Assembly (NCBI GenBank): GCA_016287075.1
Contig: JAEEVC010000019.1
Span: forward strand, 1 to 56,046
From: Bacteroidales bacterium
Lineage (GTDB): Bacteria > Bacteroidota > Bacteroidia > Bacteroidales > UBA932
DNA length: 56,046 nucleotides
Reading direction: 5' to 3'
A model generated the notes under the pieces. It saw nothing but the letters and a program-made list of their open reading frames with translations. It made no database searches and had not been told where the DNA came from. Positions 7,906 to 16,225 of this stretch are shown piece by piece (within the stretch, counting starts at the first letter, position 1; every line of letters begins with the position of its first letter). The translations under genes and the position numbers were made by a program.

Positions 7906-9459
7906 ATGAGAACGCTTAACACAACCGCCGCGATTGTCCTGGCCCTGTCCATGACCTTCGCCACTAGCTTTGCATACGCGCAGACCCGCGCGACTTCCTC
8001 CAGCCGGGCGTCCTCGTCCCAGCAGACGACCCGCTCGACCGGTTCCTCTTCCACCTCCCGCGCCACGACCTCGTCTTCCACGGCGACACGCCAGAGCGGG
8101 ACGACCACCCGCGCCACCACTTCGTCGCGCCAGAGCGGGACGACCACCCGCGCTACCAGCGGATCGTCCGCGACGACCCGCCAGAGCGGGACGACCACCC
8201 GTGCCACCGGCGGATCGTCCGCGACGACCCGCCAGAGCGGGACGACCACCCGTGCCACCGGCTCGTCCAGCGGTTCTTCCGCCACGACGCGCCAGAGCGG
8301 TTCGACCACCCGTGCGACGACCTCGTCCAGCCAGAGCGGCTCGACGAGCCGTGCCACCACCAGCTCGTCCAGCGGTTCTTCCGCGACGACCCGCCAGAGC
8401 GGCACGACCACGCGTGCGACCTCCTCTTCGACCCAGAGCGGTGTGACGACCCGTCAGAGCGGTACGACGACCCGGGCGACCGGTTCTTCGACCCAGGGCG
8501 GCACGACCACCCGCGCCGCCGGCTCCACCACCACGACCCGCGCCACCCAGAGCGGCACTGCAGTCCGTGCGACGGACGGCACCGTCCGCCAGGGTGTCAA
8601 TGTCTCCCGCGGTGGCCTGACCGGCACGCAGAACTCCGCTTCCGCAGAGCGCCAGCCCGTGACGGAGACCTATCGCGACCGGGGCGGCAACTACCGCTAC
8701 TCCGACAGCGAGTTCCGTCTGGACGACGGCCACAACCTCCACAGGGTGCCTCCGCGCGAGCGCAACTTCCTGTCCTATGACCGTCCCGGCCACTTCTTCG
8801 GTGACCATCCCCATTACTATGGCTACCGCGTGCAGGTCCTGCCTCCGCGCTACCGCCGCATCAGCCACTGGGGCATCGACTACTACTTCTATGACGGGAT
8901 CTACTACCGTCCCTGGAGAGGTGTCTATGTGGTCTGCCGTCCTCCTTTCGGCACCCGCCTCGAGCGCGCCATCGACGCCGCAATCTTCCGGGCCGTGACC
9001 TTCTCCTACTATTGCGACGCCTACCGTGTCTTCAGCACGCGGTTCGACAACTACAATACGATTCTGGAGCAGAACCGGATCATCGCGCAGAACAACGCCA
9101 TCATCGCGGCGCAGAACGCGAACTACGCGCTCAACAGCAGCCGCGCCCTGACGGCCTACGAGCTGGCCAACAAGCTCGGCCTCGTGCAGAGCTATGCCTA
9201 CGCCAACTCCAACTACTACTATCAGGACGGCGTGTTTTACATCAACCAGGGTGGCCAGTACACCACCATCATCCCTCCGGCAGGTGCCCTTGTCACCTCC
9301 CTCCCGGATGACTACGAGACCATCGTCCTGAACGGTGTAGAGTATTATATGGTTGACAACACGGTCTATCGGACCATGCTCTTCAACTCCCAGCCTTACC
9401 TCGAGGTCCTCGGCCAGATGTACGGCAACCTCTACAACCAGTACAGCATCTACAGGTAG
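7906..9459 (+). CDS. Exported Ser/Thr/Arg repeat protein with DUF6515-like C-terminal region
   Basis: 517 residues. A signal peptide (about 1-25, ending AYA-Q) is followed by 200 residues of degenerate RQSGTTTRAT-type repeats rich in Ser, Thr and Arg (27-225). The C-terminal part (about 240-517) is ordered and Tyr-rich, with HWGIDYYFYDGIYYR, PPFGTRLE, PPAGALVTSLP and NGVEYYMVDNTVYR, which resembles the DUF6515 family of Bacteroidota. It starts 17 bp after the NamZ gene, but a terminator follows it and no strong promoter is visible in the short gap. The repeat section may be a flexible, possibly glycosylated surface linker; that is inference. Function is unknown. Confidence 0.75.
   Translation: MRTLNTTAAIVLALSMTFATSFAYAQTRATSSSRASSSQQTTRSTGSSSTSRATTSSSTATRQSGTTTRATTSSRQSGTTTRATSGSSATTRQSGTTTRATGGSSATTRQSGTTTRATGSSSGSSATTRQSGSTTRATTSSSQSGSTSRATTSSSSGSSATTRQSGTTTRATSSSTQSGVTTRQSGTTTRATGSSTQGGTTTRAAGSTTTTRATQSGTAVRATDGTVRQGVNVSRGGLTGTQNSASAERQPVTETYRDRGGNYRYSDSEFRLDDGHNLHRVPPRERNFLSYDRPGHFFGDHPHYYGYRVQVLPPRYRRISHWGIDYYFYDGIYYRPWRGVYVVCRPPFGTRLERAIDAAIFRAVTFSYYCDAYRVFSTRFDNYNTILEQNRIIAQNNAIIAAQNANYALNSSRALTAYELANKLGLVQSYAYANSNYYYQDGVFYINQGGQYTTIIPPAGALVTSLPDDYETIVLNGVEYYMVDNTVYRTMLFNSQPYLEVLGQMYGNLYNQYSIYR
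7984..8580 (+). repeat. Coding tandem repeats (51-bp units within)
   Basis: The Ser/Thr/Arg region is built from related units. Three successive units starting at 8128, 8179 and 8230 have an exact 51-bp period and are nearly identical at the DNA level for the first two. The reading frame is kept throughout, so unit number could change by recombination without breaking the gene. Confidence 0.85.
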
Positions 9460-9483
9460 TCCGCCTGCAGGTTGAATGAACAG

Positions 9484-9519
9484 GAACCGGCCCCGCTCTG
9501 ATGCAGGGCCGGTTCTTTA
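9484..9519. terminator. Bidirectional terminator between convergent genes
   Basis: A 10-bp perfect stem (GAACCGGCCC at 9484-9493 with 9506-9515) and a 12-nt loop lie between the stops of the genes ending at 9459 (+) and 9556 (-). A short T-rich run follows on the plus strand. Confidence 0.75.
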
Positions 9520-9555
9520 TGCACCCTTCCGGAAAAGGGAAGTGCGCAAGGGGGC

Positions 9556-12003
9556 CTATTCCCCGCCCGCGAAAAGCGGGATGTCCGTCAAGGAGAACTC
9601 GATGGAAGTCTTCCCGTCGAGCAATCGCCCCTCTTCCTGGGTAATGGTGAAGAACGGTATCCCCTTGGAAGCGTCCTCCAGGTGGCCGATGTTGGCGTTG
9701 AGGATTCCTGGCTGGTTGTTTGCACAGATGAGAGCGATGGCGCCGGCTTCGATGGCATTCACCCACTTGTCGTGAAAGTTGATACTACCCCGGTCGACGA
9801 CGGCGATCTTGCCCTTGACGTCCACCTTGGCGAAGTCTTCCTTCGTCCCCGCATTGTTCATCCGGAGGATAGGGATCGTGCGGGTCGTTCCGTTCATGAT
9901 GTCGTCCCTGAAATGCAAGGCGGACCTGTAAAAGTAATCATATTCTTCCGTAGCTTCATTCCAGGCAGAATCATCGGCAGAATTGAGCGAATACTTTCGT
10001 CCTTCGACAGTCATGACAATCCACAATTCTATGTTGTGCAGGTTGACAGGGGTTTCTACCGCACGGTATGCCACTCCCCGGTCTTCAGCAGTGTTCGCAT
10101 GGTGATAGCCATAGGAGTCCAGCCAGTATCCGTTCTCATGATTGTTGTAATTCGCTTCATAGTCCCAGTAATAAAGCTTCCTTTCCAACCTGTTTTCTGT
10201 CACATTCTCAAAGATAAAGAAACAATAGTGACCTTCCGACTCGTCCTTACTTCGGACCATGATGTTTCCTTCCGCCGTCAGGCTGATTGCATATGGCCCA
10301 GTTTGAAAGCCGGAAAAGAAGCCAAGACTGTTTTCTCTTTCATTCCACACAAGCAATTTCCCTTTTGCCGTATAACCGATGTCGTAGATCTGCCGGAAGC
10401 CTTCCTGGATCGCATCTCCGTTTTCATCGTAGTATACTCTGCCGTTCTTGTCCATCCAGATGACCCATTGTTTTTCAACGTCCGGGATGGGGGTTTCCGC
10501 GTCCCCCTTGCGGAAGATCGATGGGAGCGGGGCCGTGCTCTTGACCGTATAGCAGGAAATGATCGGGTTGGAGGTGAGGTTGTCCACGTTGAGGCGGATG
10601 ATGGTCGCGAAGTCGGCGTGGGTCCAGAACAGGTTGGAGAGGATGTTTGCAGTGCCGTCTTCGTTGATTGCGATTCTCCATGTGCGGCGCTCCTCGAAAC
10701 TTGTTATTTCGTTGCCCGATGCGTCCTTCCCATCCGCTGTCGCCGTGCGTAAGTAGTTGTTGCTGGTGGTTTTTGTCGCGGCGGCGTACAGGTAGCCGCC
10801 GTGCTTCGTGGCCCGGAGATACCATCCGCCCTCCGTCGAGGCTTTCTCCAGGACGACGGTCTCGACGTTCGCCGCCGGATCCTGGATCATCGTCCCGTCC
10901 TCGAGGACCTCGATGAGGGTCGCCTGCCGGTTGTTGCCCTTCTGGCTGTCTGTCAGCGCGAACCAACCCTTGTAGTCGGCGTTGGACTTGTCGACCCCGT
11001 AGCCCGCGATGATGAGTTCGTCGCCGTCCTTGAGCTGGTCGACGGCGGTGACCTTGTAATACCGGGTGGGGAAGGTCGGGACAATGCCGCCCATGTCCAC
11101 ATGGATGCCCGTGACCTTCCCGGCTTCGAACGTATGATTGGCGGGAACCGTTACGGTCTTGTTGTAGGTGCTCGCGTCGGTCGTGACGGTAATCTTCAGC
11201 GTCGTGTTGCTCAGGTCCGCCGGGAGGCAGGCGAACCAGACATCACTGGTGCTGGATGTATTGACCGTCAGCGTCTTGGCAGGGACATTGCCGGTGACAT
11301 CCCCTGCCTTGTAAGATACGCCGTCCTTCGTCGCGTCGTCGATGAAGAGGAAATAGCGCCCGGTGAGCGGCACCTCCGTCTCGAGCGAGATGGACTTGAC
11401 GGTTGCGCCTTCCGGGTTGAAGTTCTTGAGGCTCAGCTTGCCGTAAGCGACGAAATGGCTGAACGCAAGGTCGGCCTCCGGCGGTGTCCCGCTGAACGGC
11501 GTCCGCGCCCAGAGGATCTGGGCCTGCGGGTCCGGGGAGCCTGCCGCCGGCGTCTGGGTCGCCGGGATCTCCAGGTTCCACGTCCGGTTCGCTGCGCTCA
11601 GCGATTTCACGGCAATCGCCGGCACCACGGCGCAGAACGCATCTTCCGCCGCCGTCGATACAGGGATATCCGCCTTGAACCCCACCGTCTTGCGGTCCGC
11701 CGACAGTTTCGGTGTCACGACCACCGAGTCCGCATCACTGCACTTCGACGCCAGCGTGATCGCGATCCTGTCCCCCGCGTTCCACAGCGTCGGATACTTT
11801 TTGCCCTCCGGCGCAGCGAACTCCGTGCGGGTTTCCACGAATCCTGCATGGAAATTGACGCGCATGTAACCTTCTTCAGGCGCACTCTCTACCGGTGCAC
11901 AGGCTTCCTTCTGGCAGGAGAGGCTCAGCATCGCCGCCGCGGCGACGGCCACTGCGGCGGATGCCCGACCCGCGCGCAGACAGGAAATGGTCAGCTTCTT
12001 CAT
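9556..12003 (-). CDS. Large surface lipoprotein with C-terminal PA (protease-associated) domain
   Basis: 815 residues starting at MKKLTISC. A basic N-terminus and Ala-rich hydrophobic run end in a lipobox (LSLSC, Cys about 33), so it is a lipoprotein. Residues about 50-340 look like the fimbrillin/BACON-like beta-sandwich N-terminal regions of Bacteroidales surface proteins (TLWNAGDRIAI, FSHFVAYGKLSLKNF). The last 120 residues form a PA domain (GKIAVVDRGSINFHDKWV, EAGAIALICANNQ). PA domains normally sit in proteases or sorting receptors; I see no protease motif here. A 44-codon gene on the same strand lies 16 bp upstream. Ligand binding or a cell-surface role is inference. Confidence 0.78.
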   Translation of the reverse strand: MKKLTISCLRAGRASAAVAVAAAAMLSLSCQKEACAPVESAPEEGYMRVNFHAGFVETRTEFAAPEGKKYPTLWNAGDRIAITLASKCSDADSVVVTPKLSADRKTVGFKADIPVSTAAEDAFCAVVPAIAVKSLSAANRTWNLEIPATQTPAAGSPDPQAQILWARTPFSGTPPEADLAFSHFVAYGKLSLKNFNPEGATVKSISLETEVPLTGRYFLFIDDATKDGVSYKAGDVTGNVPAKTLTVNTSSTSDVWFACLPADLSNTTLKITVTTDASTYNKTVTVPANHTFEAGKVTGIHVDMGGIVPTFPTRYYKVTAVDQLKDGDELIIAGYGVDKSNADYKGWFALTDSQKGNNRQATLIEVLEDGTMIQDPAANVETVVLEKASTEGGWYLRATKHGGYLYAAATKTTSNNYLRTATADGKDASGNEITSFEERRTWRIAINEDGTANILSNLFWTHADFATIIRLNVDNLTSNPIISCYTVKSTAPLPSIFRKGDAETPIPDVEKQWVIWMDKNGRVYYDENGDAIQEGFRQIYDIGYTAKGKLLVWNERENSLGFFSGFQTGPYAISLTAEGNIMVRSKDESEGHYCFFIFENVTENRLERKLYYWDYEANYNNHENGYWLDSYGYHHANTAEDRGVAYRAVETPVNLHNIELWIVMTVEGRKYSLNSADDSAWNEATEEYDYFYRSALHFRDDIMNGTTRTIPILRMNNAGTKEDFAKVDVKGKIAVVDRGSINFHDKWVNAIEAGAIALICANNQPGILNANIGHLEDASKGIPFFTITQEEGRLLDGKTSIEFSLTDIPLFAGGE

Positions 12004-12019
12004 GATTCCGTCCTCCCCG

Positions 12020-12154
12020 TTAAAACTCCCAAAACTCGTCCTGTTCCTCGGCATCATAGATGAAGCCGTTCGTCATCGAGAGCAGCCATGCCCTCTCGAC
12101 CTGCAGCACGACAGTCCTAGCCGCCGGCGCCTCATACGTCGCAGTCCGTTTCAT
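12020..12154 (-). CDS. Small 44-residue protein upstream of the PA-domain lipoprotein
   Basis: The ATG at 12154 opens a 44-codon frame ending with TAA at 12020-12022, 16 bp before the lipoprotein start. The peptide begins MKRTATYEAPAARTVVLQ and ends with an acidic, aromatic tail (EEQDEFWEF). Short proteins of the style MKKxxYxxPxxxxxxL precede surface lipoprotein genes in many Bacteroidales, so I think it is real and co-transcribed. It has no signal peptide and no assigned function. Confidence 0.55.
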   Translation of the reverse strand: MKRTATYEAPAARTVVLQVERAWLLSMTNGFIYDAEEQDEFWEF

Positions 12155-12273
12155 AACAATATGTGTAAATGGTTGATTTTGAGCCGTTTACTGCTATATC
12201 CCGCGACGGAATGCCGCAGGCCACCCAGCCATATGCAACTTCTTGTCCCACCGCTTCTTCCATAGGTTACCCC

Positions 12274-12305
12274 CAAAGATAACCCAACTGTCCCAAAAAT
12301 CCAAA
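12274..12305 (-). promoter_or_regulatory. Promoter for the 44-residue protein and PA lipoprotein
   Basis: On the minus strand TTTG (12302-12305), an exact 20-bp spacer and TATCTTTG (12274-12281) match the Bacteroidota promoter consensus. The leader to the small gene at 12154 would be about 115 nt. It contains an ATG at 12261 opening a 43-codon frame that overlaps the small gene; I do not trust that frame. Confidence 0.7.
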
Positions 12306-12360
12306 TCTTCCCCCACGCGCGTGCTTACGCCGCGCCATGCTGCGCCCCTCCGGCGGAAGG

Positions 12361-13498
12361 CTATTCCTCGTCGTCGGTGACGGCGGAGCCGCGGCCCATC
12401 AGGAAGGCCTTCATGAATTCGTTGATATCGCCGTCCAGGACACCCTGGGTGTCGGCGGTGGATACGCCGGTGCGGAGGTCTTTGACCATCTTGTAGGGAT
12501 GGAGGACGTAGTTCCGGATCTGGGAGCCCCATTCGATCTTCTTCTTCTGGCCCTCGAGTTCGGCCTGCTTTTCCTGGCGTTTCTTGAGTTCGATGTCGTA
12601 GAGGCGGGATTTGAGGATGCGGAGGGCATTCTCGCGGTTGTCGAACTGGGAGCGGGTCTCCGTGTTCTCGACCATGATGCCGGAAGGGATGTGGCGGACG
12701 CGGACGCCCGTTTCGACCTTGTTGACATTCTGGCCGCCGTGGCCGCCGCTGCGGAAGGTGTCCCACTCGAGGTCGGAGGGATTGATCTCGATGTGGATGG
12801 TGTCGTCCACGAGCGGATAGACGAAGACCGAGGAGAAGGTCGTCTGGCGCTTGCCCTGGGCGTTGAAGGGGGAGATGCGGACCAGGCGGTGGACGCCGTT
12901 CTCGGCCTTGAGGTAGCCGTAGGCATAATCGCCCTCGACCTCGATCGTGGCGGACTTGATGCCGGCCTCGTCCCCGTCGAGCAGGCTCGTGACGGTCATC
13001 TTGTAGCCGTTGCGCTCGCCCCAGCGGAGGTACATGCGCATGAGCATGGCCGACCAGTCGTTGGCCTCGGTGCCGCCGGCGCCGGAATTGATGGTGAGCA
13101 CGGCGCCGAGGTTGTCGCCCTCGTTTCCGAGCATGTTCTTGAGTTCCAGGGCCTCCACGGCATCGACCGCGGCGGCGTAGGCGGCGGCGAGTTCGCGCGT
13201 CTCGTCGGTTTCCATCGCCTCGTCTTCGCCGGCGGTCACGCTTTCGCGCGCGAATTCATACAGGACGTCGAGGTCATCGACCCGTTCGGCGGCCTTGTCG
13301 TAATCCGTCACCCAGGACTTCAGTCCGGACAGTTTTTTCAAGAAGGTCTCGGCCGCCTTGGGGTCGCCCCAGAAGTCTGCGGCCTGTGTCTGCAGTTCCT
13401 GCTCCGCTACGCGTTCCCGTTTCCCGGGGATGTCAAAGACACCTCCCCAGCGTTTCCATACGCTGATGCAGAGCCTTGATCTCGTCGAAAGTAATCAT
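12361..13498 (-). CDS. prfB: Peptide chain release factor 2, programmed +1 frameshift
   Basis: RF2 recognises UGA and UAA and triggers peptide release. The gene starts at the ATG at 13498 and reads 21 codons to CTT-TGA (stop at 13433-13435). A +1 shift skips the T and continues from GAC at 13434 for 357 more residues, giving 378 residues in all. The GGQ motif (SGGHGGQNVNKVE) and the RF2-type SPF tripeptide (RISPFNAQG) are intact. A purine-rich GGGGAGG just before the shift site acts as internal Shine-Dalgarno in other RF2 genes. A consensus promoter lies 43 bp upstream. Autoregulation by RF2 level is established for this architecture. Confidence 0.96.
13432..13448 (-). promoter_or_regulatory. 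prfB programmed frameshift site
   Basis: On the minus strand GGGGAGG (13442-13448) is followed by T-GT-CTT-TGA-C. This is the classic RF2 recoding element: slippery CTT, in-frame TGA and following C. When RF2 is scarce the ribosome moves +1 from CUU to UUU and reads GAC next. Confidence 0.93.
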
Positions 13499-13540
13499 CG
13501 TCTCTCCATGTTAAGGGCCCTCGCGGGCCGGTTGCTCCGG

Positions 13541-13571
13541 CAAATGTACGAAGAATTACCGACAGTCGCAA
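13541..13571 (-). promoter_or_regulatory. prfB promoter
   Basis: On the minus strand TTG (13569-13571), a 20-bp spacer and TACATTTG (13541-13548) match the Bacteroidota consensus and read toward the prfB start at 13498. Confidence 0.75.
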
Positions 13572-13592
13572 TTCCCCGTTCCCGATAGCGGC

Positions 13593-13728
13593 AATGAAAG
13601 TGCTGCACACTTTTGACCTTCAGAGGCCGATTGCGTGCTTGACCTGGGGTTTCTGAGGGCGGGTGCGGCACGGAAACAGCGTTCTGTGGCCGATTCTGTG
13701 CGCCGCTTTTTCACAATGCACTTTCATT
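13593..13728. repeat. Intergenic inverted/direct repeat element
   Basis: AATGAAAGTGC at 13593-13603 is repeated inverted at 13718-13728. Inside lie two direct copies of GGCCGATTnnGTGC (13625 and 13688). No gene is visible between the prfB and murI promoters, and this palindrome-bounded segment fills most of the space. It could be a REP-like or MITE-like element; I cannot test copy number here. Confidence 0.45.
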
Positions 13729-13735
13729 CCAGCCC

Positions 13736-13766
13736 TTGTTTATTTCCGTGATTTGGGTTATATTTG
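13736..13766 (+). promoter_or_regulatory. murI promoter
   Basis: TTG (13736-13738), a 20-bp spacer and TATATTTG (13759-13766) match the consensus. The murI ATG at 13773 is only 6 bp after the -7 box, so the transcript would be nearly leaderless. Confidence 0.75.
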
Positions 13767-13772
13767 TATGGT

Positions 13773-14537
13773 ATGATCGGTGTCTTCGATTCGGGGTCCG
13801 GCGGCATGTCCGTTTACCGGGAGCTGGTGAAATTGCTCCCGGAGGCGCGGTATGTCTATTACGCCGACAATGCCCATTGTCCATACGGGGAGAAAACCGC
13901 CGCATACATCCGCCGGCGGGCGCGGGCCATTACCTGCACGCTGCTGGAGAAAGGCTGCGGCATCATCGTCGTGGCCTGCAACACGGCGACAGCGGCCGCC
14001 ATCCGCTATCTCCGCGGGACGTTCCCGGACGTGCCGTTCATCGGCATGGAGCCGGCGGTGAAGCCGGCAGCCCTCGGGACGAAGACCGGCGTGATCGGCG
14101 TCCTCGCGACGGCCGGCACGCTGAAGGGGTCGAAATACCTGACCACCAAGGGGAAATATGAGGATGATGTCCGGATCGAGGAACATGTCGGCGAGGGCTT
14201 CGTCGAGCTGGTGGAAGCCGGCGACTTCGACAGCCCGCACGCTGAGGCGGTGGTCCGCCGCTCCGTGGAGCCCCTGCTCGACGCCGGAGCCGACACCATC
14301 GTGCTCGGATGCACCCATTACCCCTTCCTGGCGGGCATGGTCCGGAAAGTTGCCGGTCCGGATGTGCAGGTCATCGACCCCGCCCCGGCCGTCGCCCGCC
14401 AGACGCTCGCCGTGATGCAGGAGCATGGCATCCCGACGGTCGACCCCGAACCCGGCATCGACCTCCTTTCCTCCGGCGACCCCGCTTCCCTGGAGCGGGT
14501 CTATGCCCTTGTCCGAAAACAACAGCACCCACAATAA
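13773..14537 (+). CDS. murI: Glutamate racemase
   Basis: 254 residues. MurI converts L-glutamate to D-glutamate for peptidoglycan stem peptides. The protein begins [18 protein letters not shown], typical of the family, and carries both catalytic cysteines: C69 in [11 protein letters not shown] and C180 in LGCTHYPFL. The ATG at 13773 was chosen because it begins the conserved N-terminus; the frame is open from a TTG at 13764, which falls inside the -7 box. The fumarase gene starts 2 bp after the stop, so both are probably one transcript. Confidence 0.95.
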   Translation: MIGVFDSGSGGMSVYRELVKLLPEARYVYYADNAHCPYGEKTAAYIRRRARAITCTLLEKGCGIIVVACNTATAAAIRYLRGTFPDVPFIGMEPAVKPAALGTKTGVIGVLATAGTLKGSKYLTTKGKYEDDVRIEEHVGEGFVELVEAGDFDSPHAEAVVRRSVEPLLDAGADTIVLGCTHYPFLAGMVRKVAGPDVQVIDPAPAVARQTLAVMQEHGIPTVDPEPGIDLLSSGDPASLERVYALVRKQQHPQ

Positions 14538-14539
14538 TT

Positions 14540-16168
14540 ATGGCAGATTTCAAATACGCCCCCATGTTCCAGCTCGGCGAAGATACGGCCGAGTATTACA
14601 GGATTCCCGGTTCGGAGAAACTGGTGAAAACCGTTCAGTGCGGAGACAAGACCCTCCTGGAAGTGTCTCCGGAAGCCCTTACGCTGGTAGCCCAGCAATC
14701 TTTCCACGACTGTCAGTTCATGCTTCGCCGCGCCCACAATGAGCAGGTGGCGGCCATCCTGAAGGACCCTGAGGCCTCCGACAACGACAAATACGTGGCC
14801 CTCCAGTTCCTCCGCAATGCGGAAACGTCCGTCAAGGGCGTGCTCCCGTTCTGCCAGGACACCGGCACGGCCATCATCCACGGCGAGAAAGGCCAGCACG
14901 TATGGACGGATTTCGAGGACGAAGAGGCCCTCAGCCTCGGCGTTTTCAACACCTACACCCAGGAGAACCTCCGCTACAGCCAGAACGCCCCCCTGGATAT
15001 GTACAATGAGGTGAACACCAAGTGCAACCTCCCCGCCCAGATCGACATCGAGGCCACCCGGGGCAGCGAATACCGCTTCATCATGGTGGCAAAGGGCGGC
15101 GGCAGCGCCAACAAGACCTACTTCTACCCGATGACCAAGGCCACCATCCAGAACGAAGGCACCCTGATCCCCTTCCTGGTGGAGAAGATGAAATCCCTGG
15201 GTACGGCGGCCTGCCCTCCCTACCACATCGCCTTCGTGATCGGCGGCACGTCGGCCGAGAAGAACCTGCTGACCGTCAAGCTCGCCAGCATCAAGTTCTA
15301 CGACGCCCTGCCCACCACCGGCGACGAGACCGGCCGGGCCTTCCGGGACATCGACCTGGAGGAGAAACTCCTGAAGGAAGCGCAGAAAATCGGCCTCGGC
15401 GCCCAGTTCGGCGGCAAATACCTGGCCCACGACATCCGCGTGGTCCGTCTTCCCCGCCACGGAGCGAGCTGCCCGATCGGCATGGGCGTCAGCTGCAGCG
15501 CCGACCGCAACATCAAGTCCAAGATCAACGCGGACGGCGTCTGGATCGAGAAGATGGACACCAACCCCTCGGAACTCATCCCGGAAGAATTCCGCCGTCC
15601 CGGTGAAGGCCCCAAGGGCATTGAAATCGACCTTGACAAGGGCATCGACGCCGTGCGCGCCGAGCTCACCAAATACACGGTGGGCACCCGCGTGAACCTC
15701 AAGGGGACCATCATCGTGGCCCGTGACATCGCCCACGCCAAGCTCAAAGCCCGCCTGGATGCCGGTGAGGGAATGCCCGCCTACTTCAAGGACCATCCCA
15801 TCCTGTATGCCGGCCCCGCCAAGACGCCGGCTGGCTACCCTTGCGGTTCCATGGGCCCCACCACGGCCAACCGGATGGACCCCTATGTAGATGAATTCCA
15901 GGACCATGGCGCCTCTCTGGTGATGATTGCCAAGGGCAACCGCTCCAAAGTGGTCACGGACGCCTGCCAGAAGCACGGCGGCTTCTACCTCGGCACCATC
16001 GGCGGCGTGGCGGCCGTGCTCTCCCAGAGCAGCATCCGCAGCATCGAATGCGTGGAATACCCCGAACTGGGCATGGAGGCCATCTGGAAGATCCGCGTGG
16101 AAGACTTCCCGGCCTTCATCCTCGTGGATGACAAGGGCAACGACTTCTTCAAGACCATCGGCCTGTAG
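14540..16168 (+). CDS. Class I fumarate hydratase ([4Fe-4S])
   Basis: 542 residues, the usual length for the fused alpha/beta class I (FumA/B-type) enzyme that interconverts fumarate and malate. Candidate iron-sulfur ligands are C105 (FCQDTGT), C225 (ACPPYHI) and C319 (GVSCSADRN), with spacing like that of characterised class I fumarases. The C-terminal half has [13 protein letters not shown]. It follows murI by 2 bp. In anaerobic Bacteroidales this enzyme serves the reductive branch from oxaloacetate to succinate. The oxygen-sensitive class fits an anaerobe. Confidence 0.93.
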   Translation: MADFKYAPMFQLGEDTAEYYRIPGSEKLVKTVQCGDKTLLEVSPEALTLVAQQSFHDCQFMLRRAHNEQVAAILKDPEASDNDKYVALQFLRNAETSVKGVLPFCQDTGTAIIHGEKGQHVWTDFEDEEALSLGVFNTYTQENLRYSQNAPLDMYNEVNTKCNLPAQIDIEATRGSEYRFIMVAKGGGSANKTYFYPMTKATIQNEGTLIPFLVEKMKSLGTAACPPYHIAFVIGGTSAEKNLLTVKLASIKFYDALPTTGDETGRAFRDIDLEEKLLKEAQKIGLGAQFGGKYLAHDIRVVRLPRHGASCPIGMGVSCSADRNIKSKINADGVWIEKMDTNPSELIPEEFRRPGEGPKGIEIDLDKGIDAVRAELTKYTVGTRVNLKGTIIVARDIAHAKLKARLDAGEGMPAYFKDHPILYAGPAKTPAGYPCGSMGPTTANRMDPYVDEFQDHGASLVMIAKGNRSKVVTDACQKHGGFYLGTIGGVAAVLSQSSIRSIECVEYPELGMEAIWKIRVEDFPAFILVDDKGNDFFKTIGL

Positions 16169-16225
16169 TGCAGTCCCTTCCGATCCTCCTCGTACTGTCT
16201 CAAACCGGACTTGGCTGACTGATTC

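Noticed and set aside
7984..8580. CRISPR-like array
   Set aside because: Repeats are in frame, coding, with no unique spacers, and part of an exported Ser/Thr/Arg-rich protein.
12131..12263. 43-codon frame starting at the ATG at 12261 (minus)
   Set aside because: It overlaps the better 44-codon gene in another frame, shows no family similarity and has no ribosome site; it is most likely the untranslated leader.
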